Below, in pieces: positions 34,649 to 43,081 of a DNA stretch of 64,000 bases. A program made the translations under genes and the position numbers. Every line of letters starts with the position of its first letter. The stretch's first letter is position 1. A model generated the notes under the pieces. It had not been told where the DNA came from, made no database searches, and was given only the letters and a program-made list of their open reading frames with translations. Location of the stretch: contig DASQEH010000052.1 in assembly GCA_035633755.1 (NCBI GenBank), positions 109,428 to 173,427 on the forward strand, written 5' to 3'. This stretch comes from DASQEH01 sp035633755 (GTDB lineage: Bacteria > Actinomycetota > Actinomycetes > Propionibacteriales > Nocardioidaceae).

Positions 34649-35946
34649 GCATCCTGATCGTCGGCACGTCCTATCGCCGCGCTCCCGTAGAGCTCCTCGA
34701 GCAGCTGGCGCTCGATGTCGATGCGGCCGCGAAGCTGCGGGCCGCGGCGCTCGATACCGCGTACGTGTCCGAGGTGGTGGTTCTCGCGACCTGCAACCGG
34801 ATCGAGATCTACGCCGAGGTCGACCGGTTCCATGGCAGCGTCGAGGACCTGACGGCACTACTGGCGGAGCACGCGAATGCTGCGGTCGGGGACGTCGTCG
34901 AAACCCTGTACGTCCACTATGACGAGGCTGCGGTCGCCCACCTGTTCGAGGTGGCCACGGGCTTGGACTCGATGGTGGTCGGCGAGAGCCAGATCCTCGG
35001 GCAGGTGCGCTCGGCGCTGCGGCACGGACAAGACGACGCCTCCGTCGGTCCGTCACTCAACGTCTTGTTCCAACAGGGGTTGAGGGTCGGAAAGCGGGCC
35101 CACTCCGAGACCGACATCGACCGGGCCGGCCAGTCTTTGGTCTCCGTCGCACTGGCCGAGGCGTCCGAGGTTCTGGGGCCGCTCGACACGTGTCACGCCT
35201 GCATCGTCGGGGCCGGCTCCGTCGCGGCGCTCACGGCTGCCAGCCTGGAGCGAGCCGGGGTGCGTGACATCGGCATCGCCTCTCGAACGCTGGCCAGCGC
35301 CAGCCGCTTGGCTGCATCCGTCGGGGGGCGCGCGGTCGCGCTGTCGACGCTTGTTGACGAGATCGCGTCCGCCGACCTGATCGTCTCCTGTACCGGTGCA
35401 ACGGGGCCGGTGATCTCCGCCGAGACGGTCACCAGCGCCCTCACGTCGCGTGCCGCCGACAGACCGCTCGTCATCGTCGACCTCGCACTGCCCCATGACG
35501 TGGCACCCACCGTTGCCGAGTTCCCGGGGGTCACGCTGATCCCGTTGCAGACCTTGGCCGACTCCGTCCACAACGGGTCGGCGTTCGAAGACGTTGCCGC
35601 GGTCAAGGCGATCGTCGCCGAAGAGGTGGCTGCGTTCATCGCCGCCCGAGACGCCGCCCGAGTGGCGCCCACGGTCGTCGCGCTGCGCACCATGGCCACC
35701 GGAGTCGTCGCCTCGGAGTTGGCCCGGCTGTGGGGGAGGTTGGGACCGCTCACTCCTGCCGAGCGCGAGGAGATCGTCCACACGGTCACGCGTGTTGCCG
35801 ACAAGCTCCTGCACGAGCCGACGGTGCGAGTGAAGCAGCTCGCCGGACGCGCGCCGGAGTCGTCGTACGCCGACGCGCTGGCCGAGCTGTTCGCTCTCGA
35901 CCCGGCTGCTGTCGACGCCCTCACCCGAGCAGGTGAGGTGAAGTGA
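34645..35946 (+). CDS. hemA: Glutamyl-tRNA reductase HemA
   Basis: First committed step of C5-pathway tetrapyrrole synthesis: reduces Glu-tRNA to glutamate-1-semialdehyde. The 433 residues have the catalytic domain with nucleophile Cys50 in VVVLATCNRIEIYAEV, the GESQILGQVR motif near 114, an NADPH-binding Rossmann domain (ACIVGAGSVAALTAASL near 190) and the dimerisation helices. ATGA overlap with rex and GTGA overlap with hemC imply coupled translation. Confidence 0.97.
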   Translation: MSILIVGTSYRRAPVELLEQLALDVDAAAKLRAAALDTAYVSEVVVLATCNRIEIYAEVDRFHGSVEDLTALLAEHANAAVGDVVETLYVHYDEAAVAHLFEVATGLDSMVVGESQILGQVRSALRHGQDDASVGPSLNVLFQQGLRVGKRAHSETDIDRAGQSLVSVALAEASEVLGPLDTCHACIVGAGSVAALTAASLERAGVRDIGIASRTLASASRLAASVGGRAVALSTLVDEIASADLIVSCTGATGPVISAETVTSALTSRAADRPLVIVDLALPHDVAPTVAEFPGVTLIPLQTLADSVHNGSAFEDVAAVKAIVAEEVAAFIAARDAARVAPTVVALRTMATGVVASELARLWGRLGPLTPAEREEIVHTVTRVADKLLHEPTVRVKQLAGRAPESSYADALAELFALDPAAVDALTRAGEVK

Positions 35947-36872
35947 GGCCGCTGCGCATAGGTACCCGTGCCAGCGCGTTGGCGCGCGTGCAGAGCGAGG
36001 CGGTCGCGGAACGGCTCCGCAGCGCTCTCGGGACGCGGATCGAACTGGTTCCCGTCGTCAGTGAGGGAGACCGCAGCGACGCCCCGCTGACCCAGATCGG
36101 CGGCTCCGGCGTGTTCGTGGGCGCGGTCCGCGACAGCTTGGCGCGTGGCGAGGTCGACGTCGCCGTGCACTCGCTGAAGGACCTCCCCACCGTGGCCGAC
36201 GGTCGGGTCGTCCTCGCGGCTGTCCCGTCGCGCGAAGACCCGCGGGATGCGCTCGTGGCTCGAGACCGGCTGACGCTGGGTGAGCTGCCCGTGGGCTCGA
36301 CGGTCGGCACCGGCTCGCCGCGCCGCGCCGCGCAGCTGCGCGCGCTGGGGTTGGGAGTCGACGTCGTTGACATCCGCGGAAACGTCGACACCCGGCTGTC
36401 GAAGGTCGCCCGCGGCGACGTCGACGCCATCCTGCTCGCCCGTGCCGGCCTGGTCCGACTGGGGCGTGAGGGGGAGATCACCGAGAACCTCGATCCACTT
36501 CAGATGCTCCCCGCCCCGGGGCAAGGCGCGCTCGCTGTCGAGGTGGCGTCAGGCGCCGGCGAGCTCGCCGACGAGGTACGAGCCGCGTTGGACGATCCGG
36601 ACAGTCGAGCGACGGTGACCGCTGAACGCGCACTGCTGCTCGAGCTCCAGGCCGGTTGCATGGCTCCAATCGGGGCACTGGCGGATGTGGTGGAGGGTGA
36701 GGACGGCGCCGAGCTGTGGCTGCGCGCCGTCGTCGCCGCACCGGACGGCAGCGACCTGGTACGGCTGTCGGCGGCCGGCCGCGTCGATGAGCCGGCAGCC
36801 CTCGGCCAGAGCCTCGCCGGCGAGCTTCTCGAAGAAGGCGTTGCGGACCTCATGCCGGAGCGCGCTTCATGA
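35943..36872 (+). CDS. hemC: Hydroxymethylbilane synthase (porphobilinogen deaminase) HemC
   Basis: Polymerises four porphobilinogens into hydroxymethylbilane on a covalent dipyrromethane cofactor. The 309 residues start LRIGTRASALARVQSEAV, contain VAVHSLKDLPT, the arginine-rich GTGSPRRAAQLRAL substrate loop, and the cofactor cysteine at 239 in LELQAGCMAPIGAL. GTG start overlapping hemA (GTGA); ends in an ATGA overlap with hemD. Confidence 0.97.
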   Translation: MRPLRIGTRASALARVQSEAVAERLRSALGTRIELVPVVSEGDRSDAPLTQIGGSGVFVGAVRDSLARGEVDVAVHSLKDLPTVADGRVVLAAVPSREDPRDALVARDRLTLGELPVGSTVGTGSPRRAAQLRALGLGVDVVDIRGNVDTRLSKVARGDVDAILLARAGLVRLGREGEITENLDPLQMLPAPGQGALAVEVASGAGELADEVRAALDDPDSRATVTAERALLLELQAGCMAPIGALADVVEGEDGAELWLRAVVAAPDGSDLVRLSAAGRVDEPAALGQSLAGELLEEGVADLMPERAS

Positions 36873-38605
36873 CCACAGCCCCCTCTCGACCCCACGTCCC
36901 CCACCCGCCCTCGAAGAGCAAGACGGTGACAGACAACATGCCGAATACGGCCGCAGCCAAGACGACGAGCCGGACCGCCGCAGCTGGGGTCGACTCAGCT
37001 CTCGCAGCTCCGCGGAACACCGGGGCGGTGGCCTTCGTCGGCACCGGACCGGGGGATCCCGGCCTGCTGACCGTGCGTGCCATGGAGCTCATCTGTGCAG
37101 CTGACGTCATCATCACCGAAGTACCCGAGCACCTCACCTTGGTGGAGGGCCTGCTCGGCCACCGACGCGACGAGGTGCACATCATCGATGGCGGCTCCGG
37201 CAACGATGGGCACCTGCTCTCCGATGTCACTCGCGCGAAGCTTGTCGTCAAGCAGGCTCAAGCCGGCGGCCGAGTCGTCCGGCTGATCTCGGGGGATCCC
37301 TGGATGTACGCCACCGGCGCCGAGGAGGCCGCCGCGTGCGCTCGGGAGTCGGTGCTCTTCGAGGTCGTTCCGGGCGTCAGCGCGGTGACCGCCGTGCCCG
37401 CCTATGCAGGTGTGCCGCTCACCACCCGGACGTCGCGCGAGCTCACCGTGCTCAACGTCTCCGACAGCAGGATCGACTGGACCGCGCACTCAGGCAGCTG
37501 CACGCTGGTACTTCTCGCCGCTGCCGGCTCGATCGCCGACGTGGCGTCGGCGCTGGTGGCTGCCGGCCGACCGGCGGACACCCCCGTGGCCATGACGGCG
37601 GTGGGAACGACGACGTCGCAGCGGACTGTGGTCTCCACCCTCGACTCGATCGCCGGGGATGCCGCTGATGCTGCATTGCCGGAGCCGGTCGTCACCGTGG
37701 TCGGTGATGTGGTGGGGATGCGTGAGGCACTGTCATGGTTCGAGACCAAGCCACTGTTCGGGTGGCGGATCCTTGTTCCCCGCACGAAGGAGCAGGCGGG
37801 CGCCCTGTCCGCGACGCTGCGCAACTTCGGTGCCGTGCCGGAGGAGGTGCCGACCATCTCGGTGGAGCCGCCTCGCAATCCCGTCCAGATGGACAAGGCG
37901 ATCCGCGGCCTGGTCGAGGGCCGCTACGAGTGGATCGTCTTCACGTCCGTCAACGCCGTCAAGGCGGTGCGCGAGAAGTTCGACGACTACGGGCTCGATG
38001 CCCGCGCCTTCAGCGGTCTCAAAGTGGCCGCCGTGGGCGACAAGACCGCCGAGGCTGTCGGCGGCTGGGGCATCCGGGCGGATCTGGTTCCCTCGGGTGA
38101 GCAGTCAGCACAAGGGCTGCTCGAGGAGTGGCCGCCCTTCGACGACCTGCTGGACCCCATCAACAGGGTCTTCCTCCCCAGGGCCGACATCGCCACCGAG
38201 ACCCTGGTCGCGGGTTTGCACGAGCTGGGCTGGGAGGTCGACGACGTAACCGCCTACCGCACGGTCAGGGCTGCGCCACCGCCCGCGCCGACTCGTGACG
38301 CCATCAAGACAGGCAAGTTTGACGCCGTTGTCTTCACGTCATCATCGACGGTGCGCAACCTGGTCGGCATCGCGGGCAAGCCGCACGCCGGGACAGTCAT
38401 CGCAGCCATCGGCCCAGCGACCGCCAAGACGTGCGAGGAGCATGGCCTGCGGGTCGACGTGATCGCCCCTCAGCCGTCTGTCGACCTTCTGGTCCAAGCC
38501 CTCGCCGACTTCGGTGCGTCCCGCCGGCTTGCGTTCCTCGCTGCCGGGGAGCCGGTGACCAAGCCGTCGGAGCGGCGGCTGCCCACCCGGCGTCGTGGCA
38601 GCTGA
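36869..38605 (+). CDS. hemD: Fusion: uroporphyrinogen-III C-methyltransferase + uroporphyrinogen-III synthase
   Basis: A 578-residue two-domain enzyme. The first half (about 50-285) is a SUMT/CobA-type methylase: VAFVGTGPGDPGLLTVRAME, SGDPWMYATGAEEA and FEVVPGVSAVTAVPAYAGVP. The second half (about 290-560) is HemD, which closes the ring with D-ring inversion (FGWRILVPRTKEQAGALSAT, then VFTSVNAVKAV and TSSSTVRNLVG). It can therefore feed both heme and siroheme/corrin branches. This CobA-HemD fusion is normal for actinobacteria. Start by ATGA overlap with hemC; the first 50 residues are Ser/Thr/Ala-rich and may be dispensable (another ATG is at 36938). Confidence 0.94.
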   Translation: MTTAPSRPHVPHPPSKSKTVTDNMPNTAAAKTTSRTAAAGVDSALAAPRNTGAVAFVGTGPGDPGLLTVRAMELICAADVIITEVPEHLTLVEGLLGHRRDEVHIIDGGSGNDGHLLSDVTRAKLVVKQAQAGGRVVRLISGDPWMYATGAEEAAACARESVLFEVVPGVSAVTAVPAYAGVPLTTRTSRELTVLNVSDSRIDWTAHSGSCTLVLLAAAGSIADVASALVAAGRPADTPVAMTAVGTTTSQRTVVSTLDSIAGDAADAALPEPVVTVVGDVVGMREALSWFETKPLFGWRILVPRTKEQAGALSATLRNFGAVPEEVPTISVEPPRNPVQMDKAIRGLVEGRYEWIVFTSVNAVKAVREKFDDYGLDARAFSGLKVAAVGDKTAEAVGGWGIRADLVPSGEQSAQGLLEEWPPFDDLLDPINRVFLPRADIATETLVAGLHELGWEVDDVTAYRTVRAAPPPAPTRDAIKTGKFDAVVFTSSSTVRNLVGIAGKPHAGTVIAAIGPATAKTCEEHGLRVDVIAPQPSVDLLVQALADFGASRRLAFLAAGEPVTKPSERRLPTRRRGS

Positions 38606-38609
38606 GTCG

Positions 38610-39590
38610 ATGGGGTTCCCGCAGTCTCGGCCGCGCCGGCTGCGCTCGTCGGCGGCGATGCGCAGGCTGGTGGCGGAGACGTCGGTGCTTCCGCGCCATC
38701 TGGTGCTGCCGATGTTCGTGCGCGAAGGTGCCCGCGAGCCGGTGCCGATCGCGGCCATGCCCGGCGTCGTGCAGCACTCCGTCGAGTCACTGCGCAAGGC
38801 GGCGGCGGACGCCGTGGCCGCGGGAGTCGGCGGCCTGATGCTGTTCGGTGTTCCGACCAGCAAGGACGCCACGGGCAGCGGCGGCGTGGACCCGCGCGGC
38901 ATCCTGAACGTCGCGATCGCCGAGGTGGTGGCCGAGGTGGGTGATGCCACCGTGGTGATGAGCGACCTGTGTCTCGACGAGTTCACCGACCATGGGCACT
39001 GCGGCGTGCTCGCCCCCGATGGTTCGGTGGACAACGACGCGACCCTCGAGCGATACGCCGAGATGGCGGTCGCCCAGGCTGCGGCCGGCGTCGGCGTCGT
39101 GGCGCCGAGCGGGATGATGGACGGCCAAGTGGGCGCCATCCGCACCGCGCTCGACGAAGCCGGATACGCCTCCGTCGCGATCCTCGCCTACGCGGTCAAG
39201 TACGCCTCGGCGTTCTACGGCCCCTTCCGCGAGGCGGTTGCCTCGACGCTCCAGGGCGATCGTCGTACGTACCAGCAAGATCCTGCCAACCGCCGCGAAG
39301 GGATCCGTGAGGTGACCCTGGACCTGGCGGAGGGCGCCGACATGGTGATGGTCAAACCGGCGCTGGGGTATCTCGATGTGCTGGCCGACGTCGCCGCGGT
39401 GTCGGACGTCCCGGTGGTGGCCTACAACGTCTCCGGGGAGTACGCCATGGTCGAGGCTGCTGCCGCCGCGGGGCACCTCGATCGGGAGGCCGCGATCATC
39501 GAGACCCTGACCTGCATCCGCCGGGCCGGCGCCGATCTCGTGCTCACCTACTGGGCCGCCGAGATGGCGGACACGCTGGGCTCGGCCTGA
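38610..39590 (+). CDS. hemB: Porphobilinogen synthase (ALA dehydratase) HemB
   Basis: Condenses two 5-aminolevulinates to porphobilinogen. The 326 residues carry the two Schiff-base lysines (in AYAVKYASAFYGPFREA and MVMVKPALGYLDVL). The metal loop reads DLCLDEFTDHGHCGVL: the first and last zinc cysteines are kept but the middle one is Asp, an intermediate between zinc and magnesium enzymes common in actinobacteria. The ATG at 38610 gives a family-like N-terminus (GFPQSRPRRLRSS); GTG at 38595 overlaps the hemD end and is also possible. Confidence 0.95.
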   Translation: MGFPQSRPRRLRSSAAMRRLVAETSVLPRHLVLPMFVREGAREPVPIAAMPGVVQHSVESLRKAAADAVAAGVGGLMLFGVPTSKDATGSGGVDPRGILNVAIAEVVAEVGDATVVMSDLCLDEFTDHGHCGVLAPDGSVDNDATLERYAEMAVAQAAAGVGVVAPSGMMDGQVGAIRTALDEAGYASVAILAYAVKYASAFYGPFREAVASTLQGDRRTYQQDPANRREGIREVTLDLAEGADMVMVKPALGYLDVLADVAAVSDVPVVAYNVSGEYAMVEAAAAAGHLDREAAIIETLTCIRRAGADLVLTYWAAEMADTLGSA

Positions 39591-39646
39591 GTCCGGCCGG
39601 CGGTGAGCGATTCGTGGTAATCGACAGTCTTGGAGACAATGGGAGG

Positions 39647-41017
39647 GTGCCTTCACCAGCCCAGACGCCGCGATCTCACGCGTCTCGTGACCTGTTCGCT
39701 CGTGCCGTCAAGGTCACACCCGGTGGAGTGAACAGCCCGGTCCGAGCCTTCCGGGCAGTCGGTGGAACACCACGCTTCATGGCTCGCGGTGCAGGCCCCT
39801 ACCTGTATGACGTCGACGGCAACGAGTACGTCGACCTGGTCTGCTCCTGGGGGCCGATGATCCTGGGGCACGCACACCCGCAGGTCGTCGACGCCGTCTC
39901 GAGGGCGGTCTCTCAGGGCACGTCCTTCGGCACCCCGTCGGTCCCCGAGGTGGAGCTGGCAGAGGAGATCGTGGCTCGCACCCCCGTCGAGTCGGTCCGC
40001 CTGGTCTCCTCCGGGACGGAGGCGACCATGTCGGCGGTTCGGCTGGCTCGAGGCTTCACCGGCCGGGAGCTGGTCGTGAAGTTCGCCGGCTGCTACCACG
40101 GGCACGTCGACGCGCTGCTCGCGGCGGCGGGGTCAGGGGTGGCGACCCTCGGTATCCCCGGCACTCCCGGCGTCCCGCAGGGGGCGACCGCGGCCACCCT
40201 CGTACTGCCCTACAACGATGCCGCGGCTGTCACCGAGGCATTCGCCGCGTATGGGGACGAGATCGCCTGTGTCATCACGGAAGCCGCGGCAGGCAACATG
40301 GGTGCCGTCCCTCCCGCTGAGGGCTTCAACGCCACCCTCGCCGCCCTGTGCCGTACGGCAGGAGCACTGTTCATCAGCGACGAGGTGATGACGGGCTTTC
40401 GAGTCGGACCCGCGGGGTACTGGGGAATCGATGGTGCCCGAGAAGGCTGGGTGCCCGACCTGATGACGTTCGGGAAGGTGATGGGTGGCGGGTTCCCAGC
40501 GGCCGCCTTCGGCGGGCGTGCAGACGTGATGGGGGCCCTCGCCCCAGACGGACCCGTCTACCAGGCCGGCACACTGTCCGGGAACCCGATCGCGACGACA
40601 GCTGGTCTGACCACGCTGCGACTGGCTACCGACGAGGTCTACGGCGCTCTCGACAAGACCGCTGCCACCATCGCGGGCCTGGTGGACGATGCCCTCGACG
40701 CGGCGGGTGTCGAGCACGTCGTCCAGTCCGCCGGCAACATGTTCAGTGCCTTCTTCACCGCTGAGCCGAGCGGCGGCGGTGGACGGGTCACCGCCGTCCG
40801 GAACTTCGCCGAGGCGTCACAGCAGGAGCTGTACCGGTTCCGGGCGTTCTTCCACGCGATGCTCGACGCGGGGGTCTACCTGCCGCCGAGTGCACTGGAG
40901 GCCTGGTTCGTCAGCGCTGCCCATGATGACCGGGCGATCGACCGCATCGCTGCGGCACTTCCGAAGGCGGCAGCCGCTGCCGCCGCGGCTCGACCAGACC
41001 ACGAAGGGTTCTCATGA
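39647..41017 (+). CDS. hemL: Glutamate-1-semialdehyde 2,1-aminomutase HemL
   Basis: PLP enzyme forming 5-aminolevulinate from the HemA product. The 456 residues start with SRDLFARAVKVTPGGVNSPV, contain the GTEATMSAVRLARGFTGR and FISDEVMTGFRVG motifs and the PLP lysine in MTFGKVMGGGFPAAAFGG. GTG at 39647 was preferred: TGGAG lies 11 bases upstream, whereas the GTG at 39614 would add 11 non-conserved residues. It overlaps the next gene by ATGA. Confidence 0.96.
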   Translation: MPSPAQTPRSHASRDLFARAVKVTPGGVNSPVRAFRAVGGTPRFMARGAGPYLYDVDGNEYVDLVCSWGPMILGHAHPQVVDAVSRAVSQGTSFGTPSVPEVELAEEIVARTPVESVRLVSSGTEATMSAVRLARGFTGRELVVKFAGCYHGHVDALLAAAGSGVATLGIPGTPGVPQGATAATLVLPYNDAAAVTEAFAAYGDEIACVITEAAAGNMGAVPPAEGFNATLAALCRTAGALFISDEVMTGFRVGPAGYWGIDGAREGWVPDLMTFGKVMGGGFPAAAFGGRADVMGALAPDGPVYQAGTLSGNPIATTAGLTTLRLATDEVYGALDKTAATIAGLVDDALDAAGVEHVVQSAGNMFSAFFTAEPSGGGGRVTAVRNFAEASQQELYRFRAFFHAMLDAGVYLPPSALEAWFVSAAHDDRAIDRIAAALPKAAAAAAAARPDHEGFS

Positions 41018-41676
41018 CGTCCACGAGCTCGGCCACGACCGTCTTGCATCTGCTGCGCCACGGCGAGGTGCACAACCCCGACGGGGTCCTGTACGGCCGG
41101 CTGCCCAACTTCCATCTCAGCGAGCTTGGTCGCAAGATGGCCGAGCGGGTCGCGGAGACACTGAAGGACCGCGACATCACCCACCTCGTCGCCTCGCCGC
41201 TCGAGCGGGTGCAGGAGACGGCACAACCTGTCGCCGCGGCGCTGAAGCTCGACATCGTCACCGATACCCGTGTCATCGAGGCGGCCAACTCATTCGAGGG
41301 CAAGCAGTTCGGGGTGGGCGACGGGGCGCTGCGCAACCCGTCGCACTGGAAGTACCTCTACAACCCGCTGCGCCCGTCGTGGGGAGAGCCCTACAAGGAC
41401 ATCGCGGTTCGGATGCTGGCCGCCATGCACGACGCACGAGAGGCCGCCCTGGGACATGAGGCGGTGATCGTCTCCCACCAGCTGCCGGTCTGGATCGCCC
41501 GGTCGTTCATCGAGGGCAGACGGCTCTTCCACGACCCGCGTCGGCGGCAGTGCAGCCTCGCGAGCCTCACCTCCTTCACCTACACCGGTGACAAGGTCGT
41601 CGCGGTGGCGTACTCAGAGCCGGCCGCCGATCTCGTCCCCGTCAGCGTCAGCAAGAACTTCACTGCCGGAGCGTGA
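41014..41676 (+). CDS. Histidine phosphatase (phosphoglycerate mutase-like)
   Basis: A 220-residue branch-1 histidine phosphatase. The phosphorylated histidine lies in LHLLRHGEVHNPDGVLYGR and the second-half histidine in VIVSHQLPVWI; an ASPLERVQETA loop supplies the arginine. It sits between hemL and the cytochrome c genes, the Rv0525 position; the substrate is unknown. Overlaps at both ends (ATGA with hemL, GTGA with resA) show coupled translation. Confidence 0.9.
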   Translation: MTSTSSATTVLHLLRHGEVHNPDGVLYGRLPNFHLSELGRKMAERVAETLKDRDITHLVASPLERVQETAQPVAAALKLDIVTDTRVIEAANSFEGKQFGVGDGALRNPSHWKYLYNPLRPSWGEPYKDIAVRMLAAMHDAREAALGHEAVIVSHQLPVWIARSFIEGRRLFHDPRRRQCSLASLTSFTYTGDKVVAVAYSEPAADLVPVSVSKNFTAGA

Positions 41677-42296
41677 CCTTGCTCCAACCTCCGCGAGCGG
41701 TTCCGCGCGCAACGCGGGCTCGGGCACGCGTGGCTGCGGTAGTCCTCCTCGTTCTGGGGACGGCGCTGTTGCTCGCGGGCTGCTCGACGTCGGGGCCGTC
41801 GAGCGGTGCGACCGGATACATCACCGGCGACGGCGTCGTGACCGTCGTCGACCCCGAGGACAGGGCTGAGGCGCCGGACCTCGAGGGAACCACGCTCGCG
41901 GGAGAGGTGATCGAGCTGGTCGACTACCGCGACGAGGTGGTCGTCATCAACGTGTGGGCGTCCTGGTGCCCCCCATGCCGCGCTGAGGCGCCCGACCTCG
42001 TCGCCGCCGCCCGTCAGCTGCCCGAGACTGCTTTCATCGGCATCAACACGCGCGAGAGCAATGCGTCGGCTGCTGAAGCCTTCGTCCGCGACCAGCGCAT
42101 CCCCTACGACAGCATCTACGACGAGGACGGCAGCGCCCTGTTGGCGTTCCAGGGACTCCTCTCCCCGAGCTCACTGCCCTCGACGATGGTCATCGACCGG
42201 GCCGGGCGGGTGGCAGCGCTCGTGCTCGGCACCGTCGACACGGCCACGGTCGTCGGCCTCGTCGAGGACGTCACCAGGGAATCGGTGCCCTCGTGA
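41673..42296 (+). CDS. resA: ResA/TlpA-type thiol-disulfide lipoprotein
   Basis: Reduces the disulfide of apocytochrome c before heme attachment. The 207-residue precursor has an Arg-rich N-terminus, a hydrophobic core and a lipobox LLLAGC with lipid cysteine at 37. A thioredoxin fold follows with WCPPC at 98-102 and a cis-Pro region (SSLPSTMVID). The GTG start overlaps the phosphatase stop (GTGA), and its own stop overlaps ccdA. Confidence 0.92.
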   Translation: MTLLQPPRAVPRATRARARVAAVVLLVLGTALLLAGCSTSGPSSGATGYITGDGVVTVVDPEDRAEAPDLEGTTLAGEVIELVDYRDEVVVINVWASWCPPCRAEAPDLVAAARQLPETAFIGINTRESNASAAEAFVRDQRIPYDSIYDEDGSALLAFQGLLSPSSLPSTMVIDRAGRVAALVLGTVDTATVVGLVEDVTRESVPS

Positions 42297-43081
42297 TGGC
42301 GCTGCCGGTCGCCGCGATAGGGGACTGGTTCCAGCAGACGGCGCTGGACGGCTCGATCCTGCTGGCCATCCCCGTGGCCCTGGTGGCCGGCACGGTTTCG
42401 TTCTTCTCGCCGTGCGTCCTGCCACTCCTGCCCGGCTACCTGTCCTACATGACAGGGCTGTCAGGTGCAGACATCATGGCGAACGGAAGCACCGGCGTAC
42501 GTGGCCGCATGTTCACCGGCGCCCTGCTGTTCGTGCTCGGGTTCTCGGCCGTGTATGTGGCTATCGCCAGCGCGTTCCAGGTCGGCTATGAGCTCATCGA
42601 GCACCAGGTGATCCTCACCCGCGTCCTGGGAGCGCTGACCATTGTCTTGGGGCTCGCCTTCGCCGGTCTGGTGCCGTGGCTGCAGCGAGACGTGCGGTCG
42701 CACCGAGTGCCCGCGGTGGGCCTCGGTGCGGCGCCGCTGCTGGGAGTGCTGTTCGGGCTGGGCTGGACGCCGTGCATCGGCCCCACTCTGGCGGCTGTGC
42801 TGTCGTTGTCGAGCACGCTGAACACCGAGTCCAGCGCGGGGAGGGGAGCGCTCCTCGCGTTCGCCTACTGTCTTGGGCTGGGGATCCCGTTCCTCGTCGC
42901 AGCCGTGTCCTTCCGCAAGATGATGGGTGCGGTGTCGTGGGCGCGCCGCCATCAGCGAGGCGTGATGCGCCTCGGTGGCGCAATGTTGGTCACGGTAGGC
43001 GTGCTCATGCTGACCGGGCTGTGGGCAGAGATGGTTGCGCAGTTGCAGCTGTGGGTGGTGGGTTATGTCCCCCCCGTCTAG
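42293..43081 (+). CDS. ccdA: CcdA-like thiol-disulfide transmembrane protein
   Basis: Carries reducing equivalents across the membrane to ResA. The 262-residue protein has six predicted membrane helices and the paired cysteines in FFSPCVLPLLPGYLSYMTG (helix 1) and LGWTPCIGPTLAAVL (helix 4), the DsbD/CcdA signature. Start is GTG at 42293 (GTGA overlap) or the ATG three bases later. Its end overlaps resB by 17 bases. Confidence 0.94.
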   Translation: MMALPVAAIGDWFQQTALDGSILLAIPVALVAGTVSFFSPCVLPLLPGYLSYMTGLSGADIMANGSTGVRGRMFTGALLFVLGFSAVYVAIASAFQVGYELIEHQVILTRVLGALTIVLGLAFAGLVPWLQRDVRSHRVPAVGLGAAPLLGVLFGLGWTPCIGPTLAAVLSLSSTLNTESSAGRGALLAFAYCLGLGIPFLVAAVSFRKMMGAVSWARRHQRGVMRLGGAMLVTVGVLMLTGLWAEMVAQLQLWVVGYVPPV